A stretch of DNA of 64,000 bases from Aliterella atlantica CENA595 (GCF_000952155.1 NZ_JYON01000001.1:1-64000); one strand, 5' to 3'; shown: positions 37,319 through 47,548, counted from the stretch's first letter. The notes: a model not told the origin generated them from the letters alone. Program-made: numbers and translations.

Positions 37319-38221
37319 ATGCTTGTGAAGCGATGCGATCGTCAGTCTGAAAATTTACCTAGTTTTGACGTAGATTTACTAGGGCGACGAATTACTTGTA
37401 TGACTGTGCCAAATATTGTTGCTGCCATTGATAAAGCTTGCATTGAGCGCAGAAAAATTGTTGTTACTAACTACAATGTGCATGGTTTTAATCTCACCAT
37501 GCAGATACCTTGGCTTTATGAATTCATGCAAAATGCTGACATTAGCCACTGCGACAGTGTAGGCATTATCAGGGCAATTGGCTATATGCAAGGATGCAAG
37601 ATTCCTTTGGATTATCGTGCATCCTATACCCGCCTAATGCCCGAATTGCTAGAACACTGCAACCGCCATCATTTGTCAGTATTTTTGCTTGGCTCTAAAC
37701 CTAAGTACGTGCAGATGGCTGTAGAGCGCCTCCGAGCAATTTACCCAAATGTTACCATAGCCGGACGTGATGGTTACTTTTCTGCTCAAGATCCTGCCGC
37801 AAATGCCGCAGTTATTAGTCAAATCAATGCCTGCAAACCTCATATTTTGATTGTCGGCATGGGAATGCCAATTCAAGAAAACTGGGTGCGGCTGTATAAA
37901 GAGCGTCTTAACGTCAACGCAATTTTAACAGGCGGAGCAGTTATCGATCGCCTAGCAGGAGTAGTACCAGACTGTCCAAAACTAATGTCGGACATGGGTT
38001 TAGAGTGGTTATACCGCTTATATCTCGAACCCAAACGGTTGGCTGTGCGTTATCTACTAGGCAATCCAGCTTTCACGATGCAAATTGCCCTTGCCAAGCT
38101 TAATTCTAGTTATGCCAAGGTAGTCAAAATGCAAAATGACAGCAATTCTCCCTCTACCGAGTACCCAGACTTTGCTCATCTTCTGACGGCAAGTACCAGC
38201 ACCATCGATACAACTGCTTGA
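37319..38221 (+). CDS. WecG/TagA/CpsF-family glycosyltransferase
   Basis: 300 residues. Family motifs: VTNYNVHGFNLTMQIPWLYE, NADISHCDSVGIIRA, FLLGSKPKYVQMAVERLR, GRDGYFSA, and ILIVGMGMPIQENW. GT26 enzymes such as TagA and WecG add the second sugar (often N-acetylmannosamine type) to an undecaprenyl-linked primer. It is the first gene of the cluster, so it probably works early in repeat-unit assembly. The C-terminal LEWLYRLYLEPKRL amphipathic part is the membrane-contact region of the family. Confidence 0.9.
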   Translation: MLVKRCDRQSENLPSFDVDLLGRRITCMTVPNIVAAIDKACIERRKIVVTNYNVHGFNLTMQIPWLYEFMQNADISHCDSVGIIRAIGYMQGCKIPLDYRASYTRLMPELLEHCNRHHLSVFLLGSKPKYVQMAVERLRAIYPNVTIAGRDGYFSAQDPAANAAVISQINACKPHILIVGMGMPIQENWVRLYKERLNVNAILTGGAVIDRLAGVVPDCPKLMSDMGLEWLYRLYLEPKRLAVRYLLGNPAFTMQIALAKLNSSYAKVVKMQNDSNSPSTEYPDFAHLLTASTSTIDTTA

Positions 38222-38224
38222 ACA

Positions 38225-39289
38225 ATGAAAATACTACAAGCTATTTATCAATTTAAATCAGGAGGTGGGGCGCTACAAGTAGTAGTTGACCTAGCTAAAG
38301 CGGCACGCAGCGACGGGCATACTGTCACGGTTTTATCTAAGGATACGCCCATTTCGACAGCAGTAGGAGCAGAAAGGTTTTTTACAGGCAATAAACTTCA
38401 AGATTGGTGGCGGCTGTGGCAGCATTGCCAACAGGAACAATACGACATTATTCACGTCCACGATCGCTACTGCTCGTTGTTAGTAAGTTTGCTACCTCAA
38501 GCTCCAGCTAGCGTGCAAACAAATCATATTGCTTATAGCACGCAGCGCAGATTAACGCGATTTGCCAATAAAGTTGTTGGTTGTTCGCAATCTATGGATC
38601 GACACCACGCTGAATTTTTCCAATTGCCAGCATCGCGCCGCGCCCTGATTCCCAACGGCGTTAGCTTTGCCCGCCCAGATGCAACTAAAGTTGCAGCGTT
38701 GCGACAAAATTTACCACTGGTAATCGGCAATCGCCATATTTGCCTTACAGTAGCGCGTCTTTCTCAGCAAAAAGGACATAGCTATTTATTAGAAGCGATC
38801 GCTCAATTACCTGCTAGCTTGCGCCAAAATTGGTGCTTTGTTTTGGCAGGGGATGGTGATTTGGAACAGCAACTACGGGATTTAGCAGTACAACTAGGTA
38901 TCGCCTCTGATGTAGTGTTTCTCGGTCATACGACAGATGTACCCCAATGGCTGGCAATAGCCGAAGCATTCGTATTGCCATCATTGTATGAGGGTTTGCC
39001 CTTGGCACTACTAGAAGCGATCGCGGCTGGATTACCCTGTATCGCTACAGCGGTAGACGGCAACCTCGAAGTGCTGCGCCATACCGAAAATGGTCTGCTT
39101 TGCCCCAAGGCTGATGCTCAAAGCCTCAGCCAAGCTTTGATAACTTTGCTTGATGATGCTGCCTTACGGACTAACTTAGGCAAACAAGCACAAGCAGACT
39201 ACTGGAATTATTGGACTTTTGACCGTACCTGGCAAAAATACGCAGAGCTTTATTTACAGTTATCTCAGCCCCAACATAGATATGCCTAA
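38225..39289 (+). CDS. GT4-family glycosyltransferase
   Basis: 354 residues, 3 bp after the previous gene. GT-B fold: an N-terminal FKSGGGALQVVVDLAKAARS start and a C-terminal donor site (VARLSQQKGHSYLLEAI, FVLPSLYEGLPLALLEAIAA, with the E-x7-E motif). Transfers a nucleotide-activated sugar to the growing lipid-linked unit; the sugar cannot be told. It overlaps the next gene by 8 bp. Confidence 0.92.
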   Translation: MKILQAIYQFKSGGGALQVVVDLAKAARSDGHTVTVLSKDTPISTAVGAERFFTGNKLQDWWRLWQHCQQEQYDIIHVHDRYCSLLVSLLPQAPASVQTNHIAYSTQRRLTRFANKVVGCSQSMDRHHAEFFQLPASRRALIPNGVSFARPDATKVAALRQNLPLVIGNRHICLTVARLSQQKGHSYLLEAIAQLPASLRQNWCFVLAGDGDLEQQLRDLAVQLGIASDVVFLGHTTDVPQWLAIAEAFVLPSLYEGLPLALLEAIAAGLPCIATAVDGNLEVLRHTENGLLCPKADAQSLSQALITLLDDAALRTNLGKQAQADYWNYWTFDRTWQKYAELYLQLSQPQHRYA

Positions 39290-40295
39290 TCAATCTCCAA
39301 ATCAGCCCATGCTAGCAGCGCCTAAATTTAGCGTAGTTATTCCGGCATACAATGCCAGTGCATATATTACCGACTGCATCAATTCAGTTTTGGCGCAATG
39401 CGAAACGGACTTAGAAGTGATTGTAGTAGATGATGGATCTACTGATGACACTGCCCAAATGATCTCTGCTTTTACTGACCCGCGCGTACATTTAATTCAA
39501 CGGATTAACGGTGGATTAGCTGCCGCCCGCAACACAGGCATTCAAGCTTCTAGAGGCGAATTCGTCGCCTTTTTGGATGCGGACGATCGCTGGTGTCCTG
39601 AAAAATTGACCGCTCACAGACAAGCTTTAGAGGCAGACTCTAGTGTTTCTGTCAGTTATGACTGGTCGGTATTTATTGACATCAAAGGCGAACGAACGGG
39701 TTTGTCTATGGCGCAGACGCAAAAGTTACTGACTCACGAAGCATTGCTTTTGAAAAATTATTTGGGTAATGGCAGCACATCAGTAGTCAGGCGATCGGTG
39801 TTAGAGGAATATAATGGTTTCGATGAAAGTTTGCGTCGCTTAGTCGATCACGAACTTTGGGTGCGGTTGGCATATAGCGGTCATAAATTTAAGCTCGTGC
39901 CGCAACAGTTGACCGAGTATCGGATTCATCCTGCTAGCTTTACAGCAGATACCGAGCGGATGCTCAAGGGAGTAGAAGCATTTTTAGTTAAAGTAGCTAC
40001 CTACGCGCCAGCAAGCGTGCAGAAGCTCAGACCCTTAGTTATTGCTTGCACTCATCGCTGGATGGCAAGAGCCGCCTTTGTAGAAGGCAACTATGCCAAA
40101 GCGCGGATGCACAGCGTACAAGCATTGCGTCACAGCCCGCAAGTTTTGTGGCGCGACGAGAGAGCAGCCATTACCTTCGCGGCGATCGCCATGCAAGCGA
40201 TCGTGCCAGGTTTCTTATTTAAGCGGCTGCATCAGATGGGCTATCGCCTAGTTACCAACTGGTTTGAAGCTCGTACACCCAAAACAGCAGCATAA
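39282..40295 (+). CDS. GT2-family glycosyltransferase
   Basis: 337 residues from ATG 39282, which overlaps the preceding stop; an upstream in-frame start would lengthen it inside the previous gene. GT-A fold: FSVVIPAYNASAYI, VVDDGSTDDTAQMI, and the DxD-type FLDADDRWCPEKL, with a later WVRLAYSGHKFKLVPQQ. It adds one sugar in an inverting reaction; no membrane segment that would mark a synthase. Confidence 0.92.
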   Translation: MPNQSPNQPMLAAPKFSVVIPAYNASAYITDCINSVLAQCETDLEVIVVDDGSTDDTAQMISAFTDPRVHLIQRINGGLAAARNTGIQASRGEFVAFLDADDRWCPEKLTAHRQALEADSSVSVSYDWSVFIDIKGERTGLSMAQTQKLLTHEALLLKNYLGNGSTSVVRRSVLEEYNGFDESLRRLVDHELWVRLAYSGHKFKLVPQQLTEYRIHPASFTADTERMLKGVEAFLVKVATYAPASVQKLRPLVIACTHRWMARAAFVEGNYAKARMHSVQALRHSPQVLWRDERAAITFAAIAMQAIVPGFLFKRLHQMGYRLVTNWFEARTPKTAA

Positions 40296-40395
40296 ATGTG
40301 GCAATTAGTGCAACTGGTTTGGGAATCTTATATACAAAGGGCAACAGCAATAATGCGTGCCATATACCTTATTACTAAGTAGAAGAATATACCTC

Positions 40396-42522
40396 GTGAA
40401 TACTGAATGGTCTATTTCTGCTCGTCCCTCCTTTGCTGCGCGTTTCCTTAACGCCCTCAACAAAGAACGCTGGTCTTTTTTGGTTACGCTACTACTGCTA
40501 CTTGGTGTTTCAGGAGTATTAATTCGGCGCATTCCGCCTACGTACACTTCCAGCGCCAAGTTGTTAATTGAATACCCACGCAGTACCGAACAGCTTACAG
40601 GCTTAGATGCCGAAGCGGAAGTTGGGAAGTTAGATGCTGTAGGCGAACGAGTAAACCCGATCAACAACCAAGTAGCTTTACTCGGTTCTTATACCGTGTA
40701 TCGGGAAGCTTTGACCCAGCTAAATCTATCAGAAGCAGAATTTCCTTATGCAAATCTGACTGTCAGCAACATCCCAACAACAGACGTAATTCAAGTAGCT
40801 TACGAAGCTGCGTCTCCTGAACTCGCAGCGCAAATTACCCAAGCTGTGGTGACAGTTTACGTCCAAGAAAACCTCCTTAGCAACCGCAAGAAAGGTTCAT
40901 CTGCACGTAAGTTTTTGGAAACGCGCTTGCCCGAACTGCAAAAGCAACTAGAGCAAGCTCAAGATCGCTTAGAGCAATTTCAAAGTCAAAATCGGTTTTT
41001 AGGTACAACAGTTGAGACAGATGCCTTAACTAACAGCCTCACGAACTTAAAATCGCAAGTGAATGCGGCAAAAGTCCAGCTAGCCTTTACAGAACAAAAA
41101 GCTGCAGGACTCAAAGCGCAGTTGCCCAATAACTTAGAAGTAGCAGTAAATTCAGCCGGAGCAAGTCAAGATGTAGGCTATCAACAACTGCAAACCAAGT
41201 TATTAGAGGCAGAAACTCTGCTCGCTCAATTGCAAGTTCGCCTCACTGACGAGAATCCGCAAGTCATCTCCGCAAGGCAAACACGAGACCAAATTAAAGC
41301 CCTATTACAGCAGCAATCAGCTAGCCTATCGCCTAACAGTACACCCAGCACAGTAAAGCCTGTAGATCCTTTGCGCCAGCGTTTGATCGAGCAGTGGGTA
41401 GGACTAGAGACAGAAAGAGCAGCCCAAGCTAGTCAACTAAGACAACTAACTCAGCAATTAAATCAAACTCAAGCACTTTCCGAACGCTTACCACAGCTAA
41501 TTAAGCAGCAAAATCAGTTGCAAACGGCTGTAGAAGCAGCGCAACAAGAATATCTCACCTTCAAAGAGAAGTACACCACAAGTCAAATTGCCGAGCAACA
41601 AAATATCAGTAACGTCCGCGTCGTTGAAGCCGCCGAAGTTCTGCCTTTCCCAACAGCACCGAACCGCAAACTACTATATGCGATCGCTCTAGTTGTCAGT
41701 ACGGGTATTTCCTTGGGAGTTGTCTGGTTGCTCCAAAGCCGCAACGATACGATTGAGGGCGTGGGCGAACTTAGAGAAGCCCTGCCGCTATCGGTATTAG
41801 CGACAGTACCTTGGAGTGGAGATGGACTATTAGCCCATGAAGACGCGCGGTTAGAAGGTCCCCTCGCTCAGAGCTACCAATTACTGCAAGCACACATTCG
41901 GATGCTACCGCAAAACATCCAAGTAATCGCTATTTGCAGCGGCGTATCCACCGAAGGACGTTCTTCAGTCGCTAACAATTTGGCAGCAGTTGAAGCTCTT
42001 GCTGGGCAGCGCGTGCTGTTGATTGATGCAGATGGTCGCTCCTTCGAGCGCAACGAACTCAACAACTTCAAAGCAAGCGATCGCCCCAATAAAAATAAAG
42101 AGCAAGAAGCGCCTCGCTACTACAAGTCTCCTAGCAATCACCAAGTAGCAAACTACGATGTGTTGTCTTCTAGAGATGTACCGCCGCCCTTTTTATACAA
42201 AGAGTGGTTGGCAATGCTAGAACAGCGCCGCCAGCAGTACGACTTAATTATTGTTGACTGTCCGCCAGCGCTAGATAGTCCTGATGCTACAGTAATTGCT
42301 TCCATGTGCGATGGCGTGCTGTGGGTTGTATGTCCGCAAAGGTTAGGTCGTAAAGGCGCAGCAGCTTGTGCAGAAAACTTACATACATGGGGTACTCGCC
42401 TCTTAGGTCAAGTAGTTGTAGGCGTTGACAGCCAACAGCCACCAACAATAGTCTTAGAAGACGCGCAAGCGGCAAAACCGCCCCAACTTCAACTGCTACT
42501 GCAACAAGAAGTAGAGCGCTAA
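40396..42522 (+). CDS. Wzz/BY-kinase-like polysaccharide copolymerase, degenerate P-loop
   Basis: 708 residues from GTG 40396 (VNTEWSISARPS); a farther start at 40357 lacks a ribosome site. Membrane helix ~27-46, Wzz region, then a long coiled coil (~170-350), membrane helix ~430-450 and a cytoplasmic ATPase-like domain. Walker A, normally SS-x-PGEGKST, reads CSGVSTEGRSSVANNLA: the invariant Lys is Arg. Walker A' (VLLIDADG) and Walker B (LIIVDCPPA) remain. The C-terminus has no tyrosine cluster. It controls polymer length and export; kinase activity is doubtful. Confidence 0.85.
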   Translation: MNTEWSISARPSFAARFLNALNKERWSFLVTLLLLLGVSGVLIRRIPPTYTSSAKLLIEYPRSTEQLTGLDAEAEVGKLDAVGERVNPINNQVALLGSYTVYREALTQLNLSEAEFPYANLTVSNIPTTDVIQVAYEAASPELAAQITQAVVTVYVQENLLSNRKKGSSARKFLETRLPELQKQLEQAQDRLEQFQSQNRFLGTTVETDALTNSLTNLKSQVNAAKVQLAFTEQKAAGLKAQLPNNLEVAVNSAGASQDVGYQQLQTKLLEAETLLAQLQVRLTDENPQVISARQTRDQIKALLQQQSASLSPNSTPSTVKPVDPLRQRLIEQWVGLETERAAQASQLRQLTQQLNQTQALSERLPQLIKQQNQLQTAVEAAQQEYLTFKEKYTTSQIAEQQNISNVRVVEAAEVLPFPTAPNRKLLYAIALVVSTGISLGVVWLLQSRNDTIEGVGELREALPLSVLATVPWSGDGLLAHEDARLEGPLAQSYQLLQAHIRMLPQNIQVIAICSGVSTEGRSSVANNLAAVEALAGQRVLLIDADGRSFERNELNNFKASDRPNKNKEQEAPRYYKSPSNHQVANYDVLSSRDVPPPFLYKEWLAMLEQRRQQYDLIIVDCPPALDSPDATVIASMCDGVLWVVCPQRLGRKGAAACAENLHTWGTRLLGQVVVGVDSQQPPTIVLEDAQAAKPPQLQLLLQQEVER

Positions 42523-42524
42523 TC

Positions 42525-44012
42525 ATGATTCGTCCCCAAAATTTTCGCCCTCCTACTAGCAACCCATCTAGCTATTTCAGCAGACAAGCAACTTTAGTTG
42601 GTCAGCAGCCAGATATTTTCGCCGAACAACTTGTATTTTGGACGATCGCCTTAGTACCTTTGTGGTGGATTTTGGGACTTCAGCTAGTTGTCTATCCTGT
42701 GGTGGGCTGGTATTTGTTCTACCGCAGTTTGCAGCGACCAAATCAAGTCAGCGTGCCGTTTGGTTGGCAAATGTGGTGTGTATATATTGGTGTTTGGATA
42801 ATATCGCTGCTGGTAAATTTAGCAATTGGTACGGCTGAAGTAGGGCGCAGCATTACCGCCTTCGGTTCCATCACGGGCGTGTGGATGCTGACTGTGGCGC
42901 TGTGGTACGCCATGCGGCGCTTGAGCATCCGTCACCGCGTGATTGTGCGGGCTATATGTGTTGTCGGTTTGTGCCAACTTGTAGCGGTAATTTTGGGTGA
43001 AGCTTATCTTACAGCTACAGGCTCAATTCCCCAGACGCATAGCTTGCTAGTCACCCTCATTCCTTCTATTCCTAGCAAGATTTTCTTTGATGCGGCGCTC
43101 TACGGACGCGAAACTTTAGTTTGGGATGCAGATCCTATTCCCCGCCTCAAGTCTTTCTACTACTGGTCGCCTTTAGCTGGAACGATGAGTATCTTCATTT
43201 GTTCGGCAGCTATGGCAGAACGCCAGCGCTTCTGGCAGATAGCTGCTTTGCTAGGAGGTTTGGCGACTGTATGGCTAGCTGCGGCGAGGGCTGCACAAGT
43301 AGGTATTGTGTTGGCGATTATTGTGTCGCTGTGGTTTGGCAGCAAGTGGGGACGCAAGTTACTCATTGCCTGTGCGATTCCAGTCGGCTTGCTTTCACCG
43401 ATTATTATTAGCGAACTTTACAAATACTTTTTTGAGTACCGTAAAGACTCCGCCGCCGGACGTTTGGCGCTTTATGAAGAAACTTATAAAGCTTTTTTAA
43501 ACTCGCCATTGATTGGTTTTGGCGCTCAAGGTCGCAGTAACGTACTTGCCGATATTCCTTTGGGTTCTCACTCGCAGCTTTACTCTACGCTGTATCAAAC
43601 TGGGATAATTGGCTGTGCTGTTTTGGCAGTTGCTTGGCTGGCGATCGCTTGGGCAATTTTCCAACTCGTCCGCAAACAACCGATGTTGTCTCCAGTTCTA
43701 GGCGCTTGGATTGGACTGACGCTAGTTATGCCTGGAGGAGAACTAGCCGCCGCTAGCGTTACAGTGTTTGCGATTGCTGCTTGGTTGGGTTGTGCTTGGA
43801 ACCAAGTAGAACAAGCAACAATTAAGCGCAATTTGCCTTGGCTGCTCAATACTCCCTTGCCCGAACTGCCTACACCTTGGGAAATTTGGCAGCGTTGGTT
43901 CTCCGGTTCTCAGCCTTACTCCAAAGATCGACATCTAACTTACATGAGGATGGCAAAGCATGAAAAGAAGGACCCTGTTAGGAGGCTTCGCTGGGGGAGC
44001 CGCGATCGCTAG
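42525..44012 (+). CDS. O-antigen ligase/polymerase (Wzy-like) membrane protein
   Basis: 495 residues with about ten membrane helices. A large loop includes PQTHSLLVTLIPSIPSKI, then FGAQGRSNVLADIPLGSHSQ, the latter typical of the Wzy_C/WaaL family with its conserved His in 'LGSHSQLYSTLYQTG'. It starts 3 bp after the copolymerase and overlaps the glycosidase gene by 53 bp. It is the probable polymerase of the Wzx/Wzy system. Confidence 0.85.
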   Translation: MIRPQNFRPPTSNPSSYFSRQATLVGQQPDIFAEQLVFWTIALVPLWWILGLQLVVYPVVGWYLFYRSLQRPNQVSVPFGWQMWCVYIGVWIISLLVNLAIGTAEVGRSITAFGSITGVWMLTVALWYAMRRLSIRHRVIVRAICVVGLCQLVAVILGEAYLTATGSIPQTHSLLVTLIPSIPSKIFFDAALYGRETLVWDADPIPRLKSFYYWSPLAGTMSIFICSAAMAERQRFWQIAALLGGLATVWLAAARAAQVGIVLAIIVSLWFGSKWGRKLLIACAIPVGLLSPIIISELYKYFFEYRKDSAAGRLALYEETYKAFLNSPLIGFGAQGRSNVLADIPLGSHSQLYSTLYQTGIIGCAVLAVAWLAIAWAIFQLVRKQPMLSPVLGAWIGLTLVMPGGELAAASVTVFAIAAWLGCAWNQVEQATIKRNLPWLLNTPLPELPTPWEIWQRWFSGSQPYSKDRHLTYMRMAKHEKKDPVRRLRWGSRDR

Positions 44013-44964
44013 TGCTTATCATTTATTTAGCAGCGATCTGCCCCAAAGTGCTCAAACTACTGCGCCATCCGTATCTACTGCCTCGACAGTAGCTACTTCT
44101 GCTGACTTTTTTGGCTTAAATGTCGGTTCGGAATTAAGTTGGAAGTCTTGGCGCAATCAATTATTGCCGTTGTATCAAGATTTGGGAGTGCGCTGGCTGC
44201 GCGTCTGGTACAACTGGGCAGATTTGGAGCCACAAAAGGGTAATTATCGCGCTACCCCTGTGCGCGAAGCTCTGCAACTAGCAAAAAGCAAAGGTTTTCG
44301 CATTCTATTTGTTATTTGGGGAACTCCCACTCATGCAGGTAGCGGCAAGTTAGGTGCTGTTCCCCAACCGCAAGCCTTGGCTAAATACTGCCAGTGGGTG
44401 CAGGCTAATTTAGGCGATTTAGTCGATGCATGGGAAGTCGGCAACGAACCAAATTTGGAGCGGTATCATGCTGGTACGCCAACAGAGTACGTCCGCACCC
44501 TGGCAACTGCTTATGAGGTACTTAAAGGCGAAAAGTTAGTAATTGCTGCTGCTCCTAGCGGCGCTGCCAAACCTCATTATTGGCAAGCTTTGTTTGCTAG
44601 CGGATTAGAACAACATTGCGATCGCGTAAATTTGCATCCCTACCGCCAAAAACCCCGCGAGGTGGTGCGGACGGTAGACAATTTTTTAGAGCAAGTACGC
44701 AAGCCTTTATGGATTACTGAATTAGGTGTTTCTGCCAACAATGGCAACGAACAAGGCAAAGCTAACTTTACAACAGAAGTAGTATCGCAACTTACCTCGC
44801 GCGTAGAGCAACTATTTTGGTATCGCAGCGTTCAAGGCAGAAAATTACACCCTCTACGTTTTGGCATTATTGAAGCCGATCGCGCTTCGGGTAAAGTAAC
44901 TCCCTTACCTGCTTATTATGCCTTGGCGGCTCTTGCTCGAAAATATCAACAAGCTTCAACCTAA
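43960..44964 (+). CDS. Tat-exported clan-A glycoside hydrolase
   Basis: 334 residues. The leader has a twin-arginine pattern (MKRRTLLGGFAGGAAIASAY). The barrel has the clan GH-A acid/base in AWEVGNEPNLERYHA and the nucleophile in KPLWITELGVSA, with VRWLRVWYNWADLEPQKGN ahead. GH5- or GH39-like. It lies in the EPS cluster and its first codons overlap the Wzy-like gene, so it probably trims the exported polymer. Confidence 0.82.
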   Translation: MKRRTLLGGFAGGAAIASAYHLFSSDLPQSAQTTAPSVSTASTVATSADFFGLNVGSELSWKSWRNQLLPLYQDLGVRWLRVWYNWADLEPQKGNYRATPVREALQLAKSKGFRILFVIWGTPTHAGSGKLGAVPQPQALAKYCQWVQANLGDLVDAWEVGNEPNLERYHAGTPTEYVRTLATAYEVLKGEKLVIAAAPSGAAKPHYWQALFASGLEQHCDRVNLHPYRQKPREVVRTVDNFLEQVRKPLWITELGVSANNGNEQGKANFTTEVVSQLTSRVEQLFWYRSVQGRKLHPLRFGIIEADRASGKVTPLPAYYALAALARKYQQAST

Positions 44965-44983
44965 ATAATGTTTATTCAAAATC

Positions 44984-46474
44984 ATGCCGCAGAACGATCC
45001 AGTTAATAAATCTACCCAAAACGTAAGTGGCAAATTGTCGGCTGGGGTGCGCTGGACAGGTATATCGCAAATATTGCAGCAAGTCATAAATCTAGGCTGT
45101 AGCGTAGTCTTGGCTAGATTGCTTGCTCCTGATGACTTCGGCTTGCTAGCAATGGCAAGCGTATTTACAGGCATTGTCTTTTTTGTCCTCGATTTGGGGC
45201 TAAATGCTGTCATTGTCCAACGCCAGCAGATTGAAAATCGGCAAATTTCAAGTATTTTCTGGATTAACGTTTGTTTGGGGTTATTTATGACCCTGATCGG
45301 CGTTGGTGCTTCTGGGGCGATCGCTAGTTTCTACAACAGTCCTGCCGTTCAACCTATAGTAGCGCTGCTATCTTGTAACTTTTTAATTTCTTCCCTCAGT
45401 AGAACTCAAGCGGCTGTCTTAACTCGCCAGATGGATTTTCGTTCGCTGGAATTACGCACTTTAACAGGGCTAATTGTCGGTGCAACTGCTGCAGTTGTTC
45501 TCGCATTTTCAGGCTTTGGCGTGTGGAGTTTGGCAGGACGCATTGTCATTACTGGCGCGGTGGAAACAACAATGTTGTGGGCTGTTTCTGGCTGGAAACC
45601 GAGCTTTTGGTTCCGTTGGGCAGACGTGCGCGATTTAATTGGGTTTAGCAATGATGTCTTAATTGCTAACTTATTAAGGTATTTCGGGCGCAATGCCGAT
45701 AACTTACTTATTGGTAAGTTTGTTGGCGTAACTGAACTTGGTTTCTATGCTCTTGCTTACAACTTAATGATGCTTCCGGTACTGCGCTTTTCTCAAGTGC
45801 TAGCTGGCGTTTTATTTCCGGCTTTGTCCAGATTGCAAGAAGATTTAGCAAAACTCAAGCAAAGTTGGTTTCGCGCTGCTCGTACGCTAGGGGCGATTAT
45901 TATCCCGTTGATGTTGGGGCTAATTGTCCTTGCACCGCAGTTTGTTTATGTTGTCTACGGACAGAAATGGCTGCCTGTAGTGCCGTTGTTGCAAGTTTTG
46001 ACTACCAGTGGCATTTTTCAAGCTTTGGGCTTGCTTAACAGCACAGTATTACTAGCAATTGGTCAAACTCAGTTGCGCTTAAAACTAACTTTTTATTCTG
46101 TTGGACTTGCCGTAGTTGCGTTCTTAGTTGGTTTGCCTTACGGCGCTTTTGGTGTGGCTGCTTGCTTTGCGCTCATGAATATTGTTACTGAAACATTCTT
46201 TCTGGTCAAAACTCTCGAATGCATAGGTGCTAGCTATACCCAATATGTACGTAATTTGAGCGGGGTAGTAGTTTCTGCAATTGGGATGAGTGTGGTGCTA
46301 TTAGCTTTAAGTTTAAATTTACCGCTTGCCCCTAGCGCAATGTTAGCGATCGCTATTCCTTCAGGTATTGTAGTGTATCTAATGCTACTTTACTTCATTT
46401 CCCGCAATATCCTTACAGAAATATTAAGTATTTTGCCCAAGCGCTTTACGAAATCTTGGTTGAAAGTTGGTTAA
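44984..46474 (+). CDS. Wzx-like lipid-linked oligosaccharide flippase (MOP family)
   Basis: 496 residues with about 12-14 membrane helices. Starts SGKLSAGVRWTGISQILQQV, followed by ARLLAPDDFGLLAMASVF, the classical start of the polysaccharide-transporter family. It moves the lipid-linked repeat unit across the membrane. Together with the Wzy-like and Wzz-like genes it makes the cluster a Wzx/Wzy-type pathway. Confidence 0.92.
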   Translation: MPQNDPVNKSTQNVSGKLSAGVRWTGISQILQQVINLGCSVVLARLLAPDDFGLLAMASVFTGIVFFVLDLGLNAVIVQRQQIENRQISSIFWINVCLGLFMTLIGVGASGAIASFYNSPAVQPIVALLSCNFLISSLSRTQAAVLTRQMDFRSLELRTLTGLIVGATAAVVLAFSGFGVWSLAGRIVITGAVETTMLWAVSGWKPSFWFRWADVRDLIGFSNDVLIANLLRYFGRNADNLLIGKFVGVTELGFYALAYNLMMLPVLRFSQVLAGVLFPALSRLQEDLAKLKQSWFRAARTLGAIIIPLMLGLIVLAPQFVYVVYGQKWLPVVPLLQVLTTSGIFQALGLLNSTVLLAIGQTQLRLKLTFYSVGLAVVAFLVGLPYGAFGVAACFALMNIVTETFFLVKTLECIGASYTQYVRNLSGVVVSAIGMSVVLLALSLNLPLAPSAMLAIAIPSGIVVYLMLLYFISRNILTEILSILPKRFTKSWLKVG

Positions 46475-46483
46475 AAAGTAGTC

Positions 46484-47548
46484 ATGGAACTAAAAACTAT
46501 GTCTTCAACTTCTATTTCGCCTCCAGTGTTGGATTCAGCACTGAAAAAACATAAGGTTCTGCATATTGTCAAAGACAACAAAGTTGGTGGAGTTAAATCT
46601 AACCTCAACGGTTTTGTTAAGTCGAATTTAGCCGCAGAATTTGATTTTAGCGTTCTTACTCAAGGCAGCGACCGCATAGCGATCGAAAACTGGCAACTGC
46701 AACCCGATGTTATTATCTGGCATCCCCCATGTCGCTTAAAAAGTTTACCTAGTTTGCTGCTATTAAAGTTGCTCAATCCCCACACTAAAATAATCATTCA
46801 CGAGCATGGTTACTCTCAAGGGTACGAGCCTTTTAATGTCTCTTCTGTAAGTCGCTTTCATTTCATGCTCAAACTGTTCTACGGATTAGCTGACAAGGTA
46901 GTAGCTATTTCCCAATCTCAACAAGCATGGATGTTGCAAAATAGTTTGGTTGCACCCCAAAAGTTAGCTGTAATTAGTCAGTGTCCTCCCTTAGATAAGT
47001 TTTTTGCTGTCACGCCCAAATCTCCTAGTAACCCGTTCAAACTTGCTGCTTACGGACGTTTTTGCGCTCAGAAAGGTTTTGATGTTTTGTTAAAAGCCTT
47101 GCAGCTAATTCCTCATGCTCCTGTACGAGTTTATATAGGTGGTGAGGGAGTAATGGAAGCGGAGTTAAAGCAGTTGGCGCAAGGGCTAGATAATGTTGAA
47201 TTTGTCGGGCGGGTTGATGATGTGCCTGGTTTTTTGCAAGATTGTGACGCTGTTGTGATTCCTTCGCGTTGGGAACCTTGGGGAAATGTCTGTTTGGAGG
47301 CTAAAGCTGCTGGTAAAGCGGCGATCGCGTCAGATGTAGATGGTTTAACTGAACAAATGACTGGATGCGGTTTGTTGGTACCGCCAAATGACCCCGAAAA
47401 GTTGGCTCAAGCAATTGTAGATTTAGTAGAACTACCACCAAGTCAGTTAGAAATTTGGGGTAAGAATGGGCGGCGTTTAGTTAGTGGTGACAATGGGCAA
47501 TATATCGGGCGTTGGCAAGTTTTGCTTAAGGAAGTGTTAGCGAATTAA
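46484..47548 (+). CDS. GT4-family glycosyltransferase
   Basis: 354 residues. N-terminus VLHIVKDNKVGGVKSNLNGF, then ACC-type donor site: AAYGRFCAQKGFDVLLKAL, EFVGRVDDVPGFLQDCDAVV, PSRWEPWGNVCLEAKAAGKA, with E-x7-E. It starts 10 bp after the flippase. A second possible start, ATG 46499, would remove five residues. Donor and acceptor are unknown. Confidence 0.9.
   Translation: MELKTMSSTSISPPVLDSALKKHKVLHIVKDNKVGGVKSNLNGFVKSNLAAEFDFSVLTQGSDRIAIENWQLQPDVIIWHPPCRLKSLPSLLLLKLLNPHTKIIIHEHGYSQGYEPFNVSSVSRFHFMLKLFYGLADKVVAISQSQQAWMLQNSLVAPQKLAVISQCPPLDKFFAVTPKSPSNPFKLAAYGRFCAQKGFDVLLKALQLIPHAPVRVYIGGEGVMEAELKQLAQGLDNVEFVGRVDDVPGFLQDCDAVVIPSRWEPWGNVCLEAKAAGKAAIASDVDGLTEQMTGCGLLVPPNDPEKLAQAIVDLVELPPSQLEIWGKNGRRLVSGDNGQYIGRWQVLLKEVLAN

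Noticed and set aside
43121..43411. Alternate-frame ORF inside the Wzy-like gene
   Set aside because: The Wzy-like frame has coherent membrane helices and family motifs; the alternate frame has none and no ribosome site.
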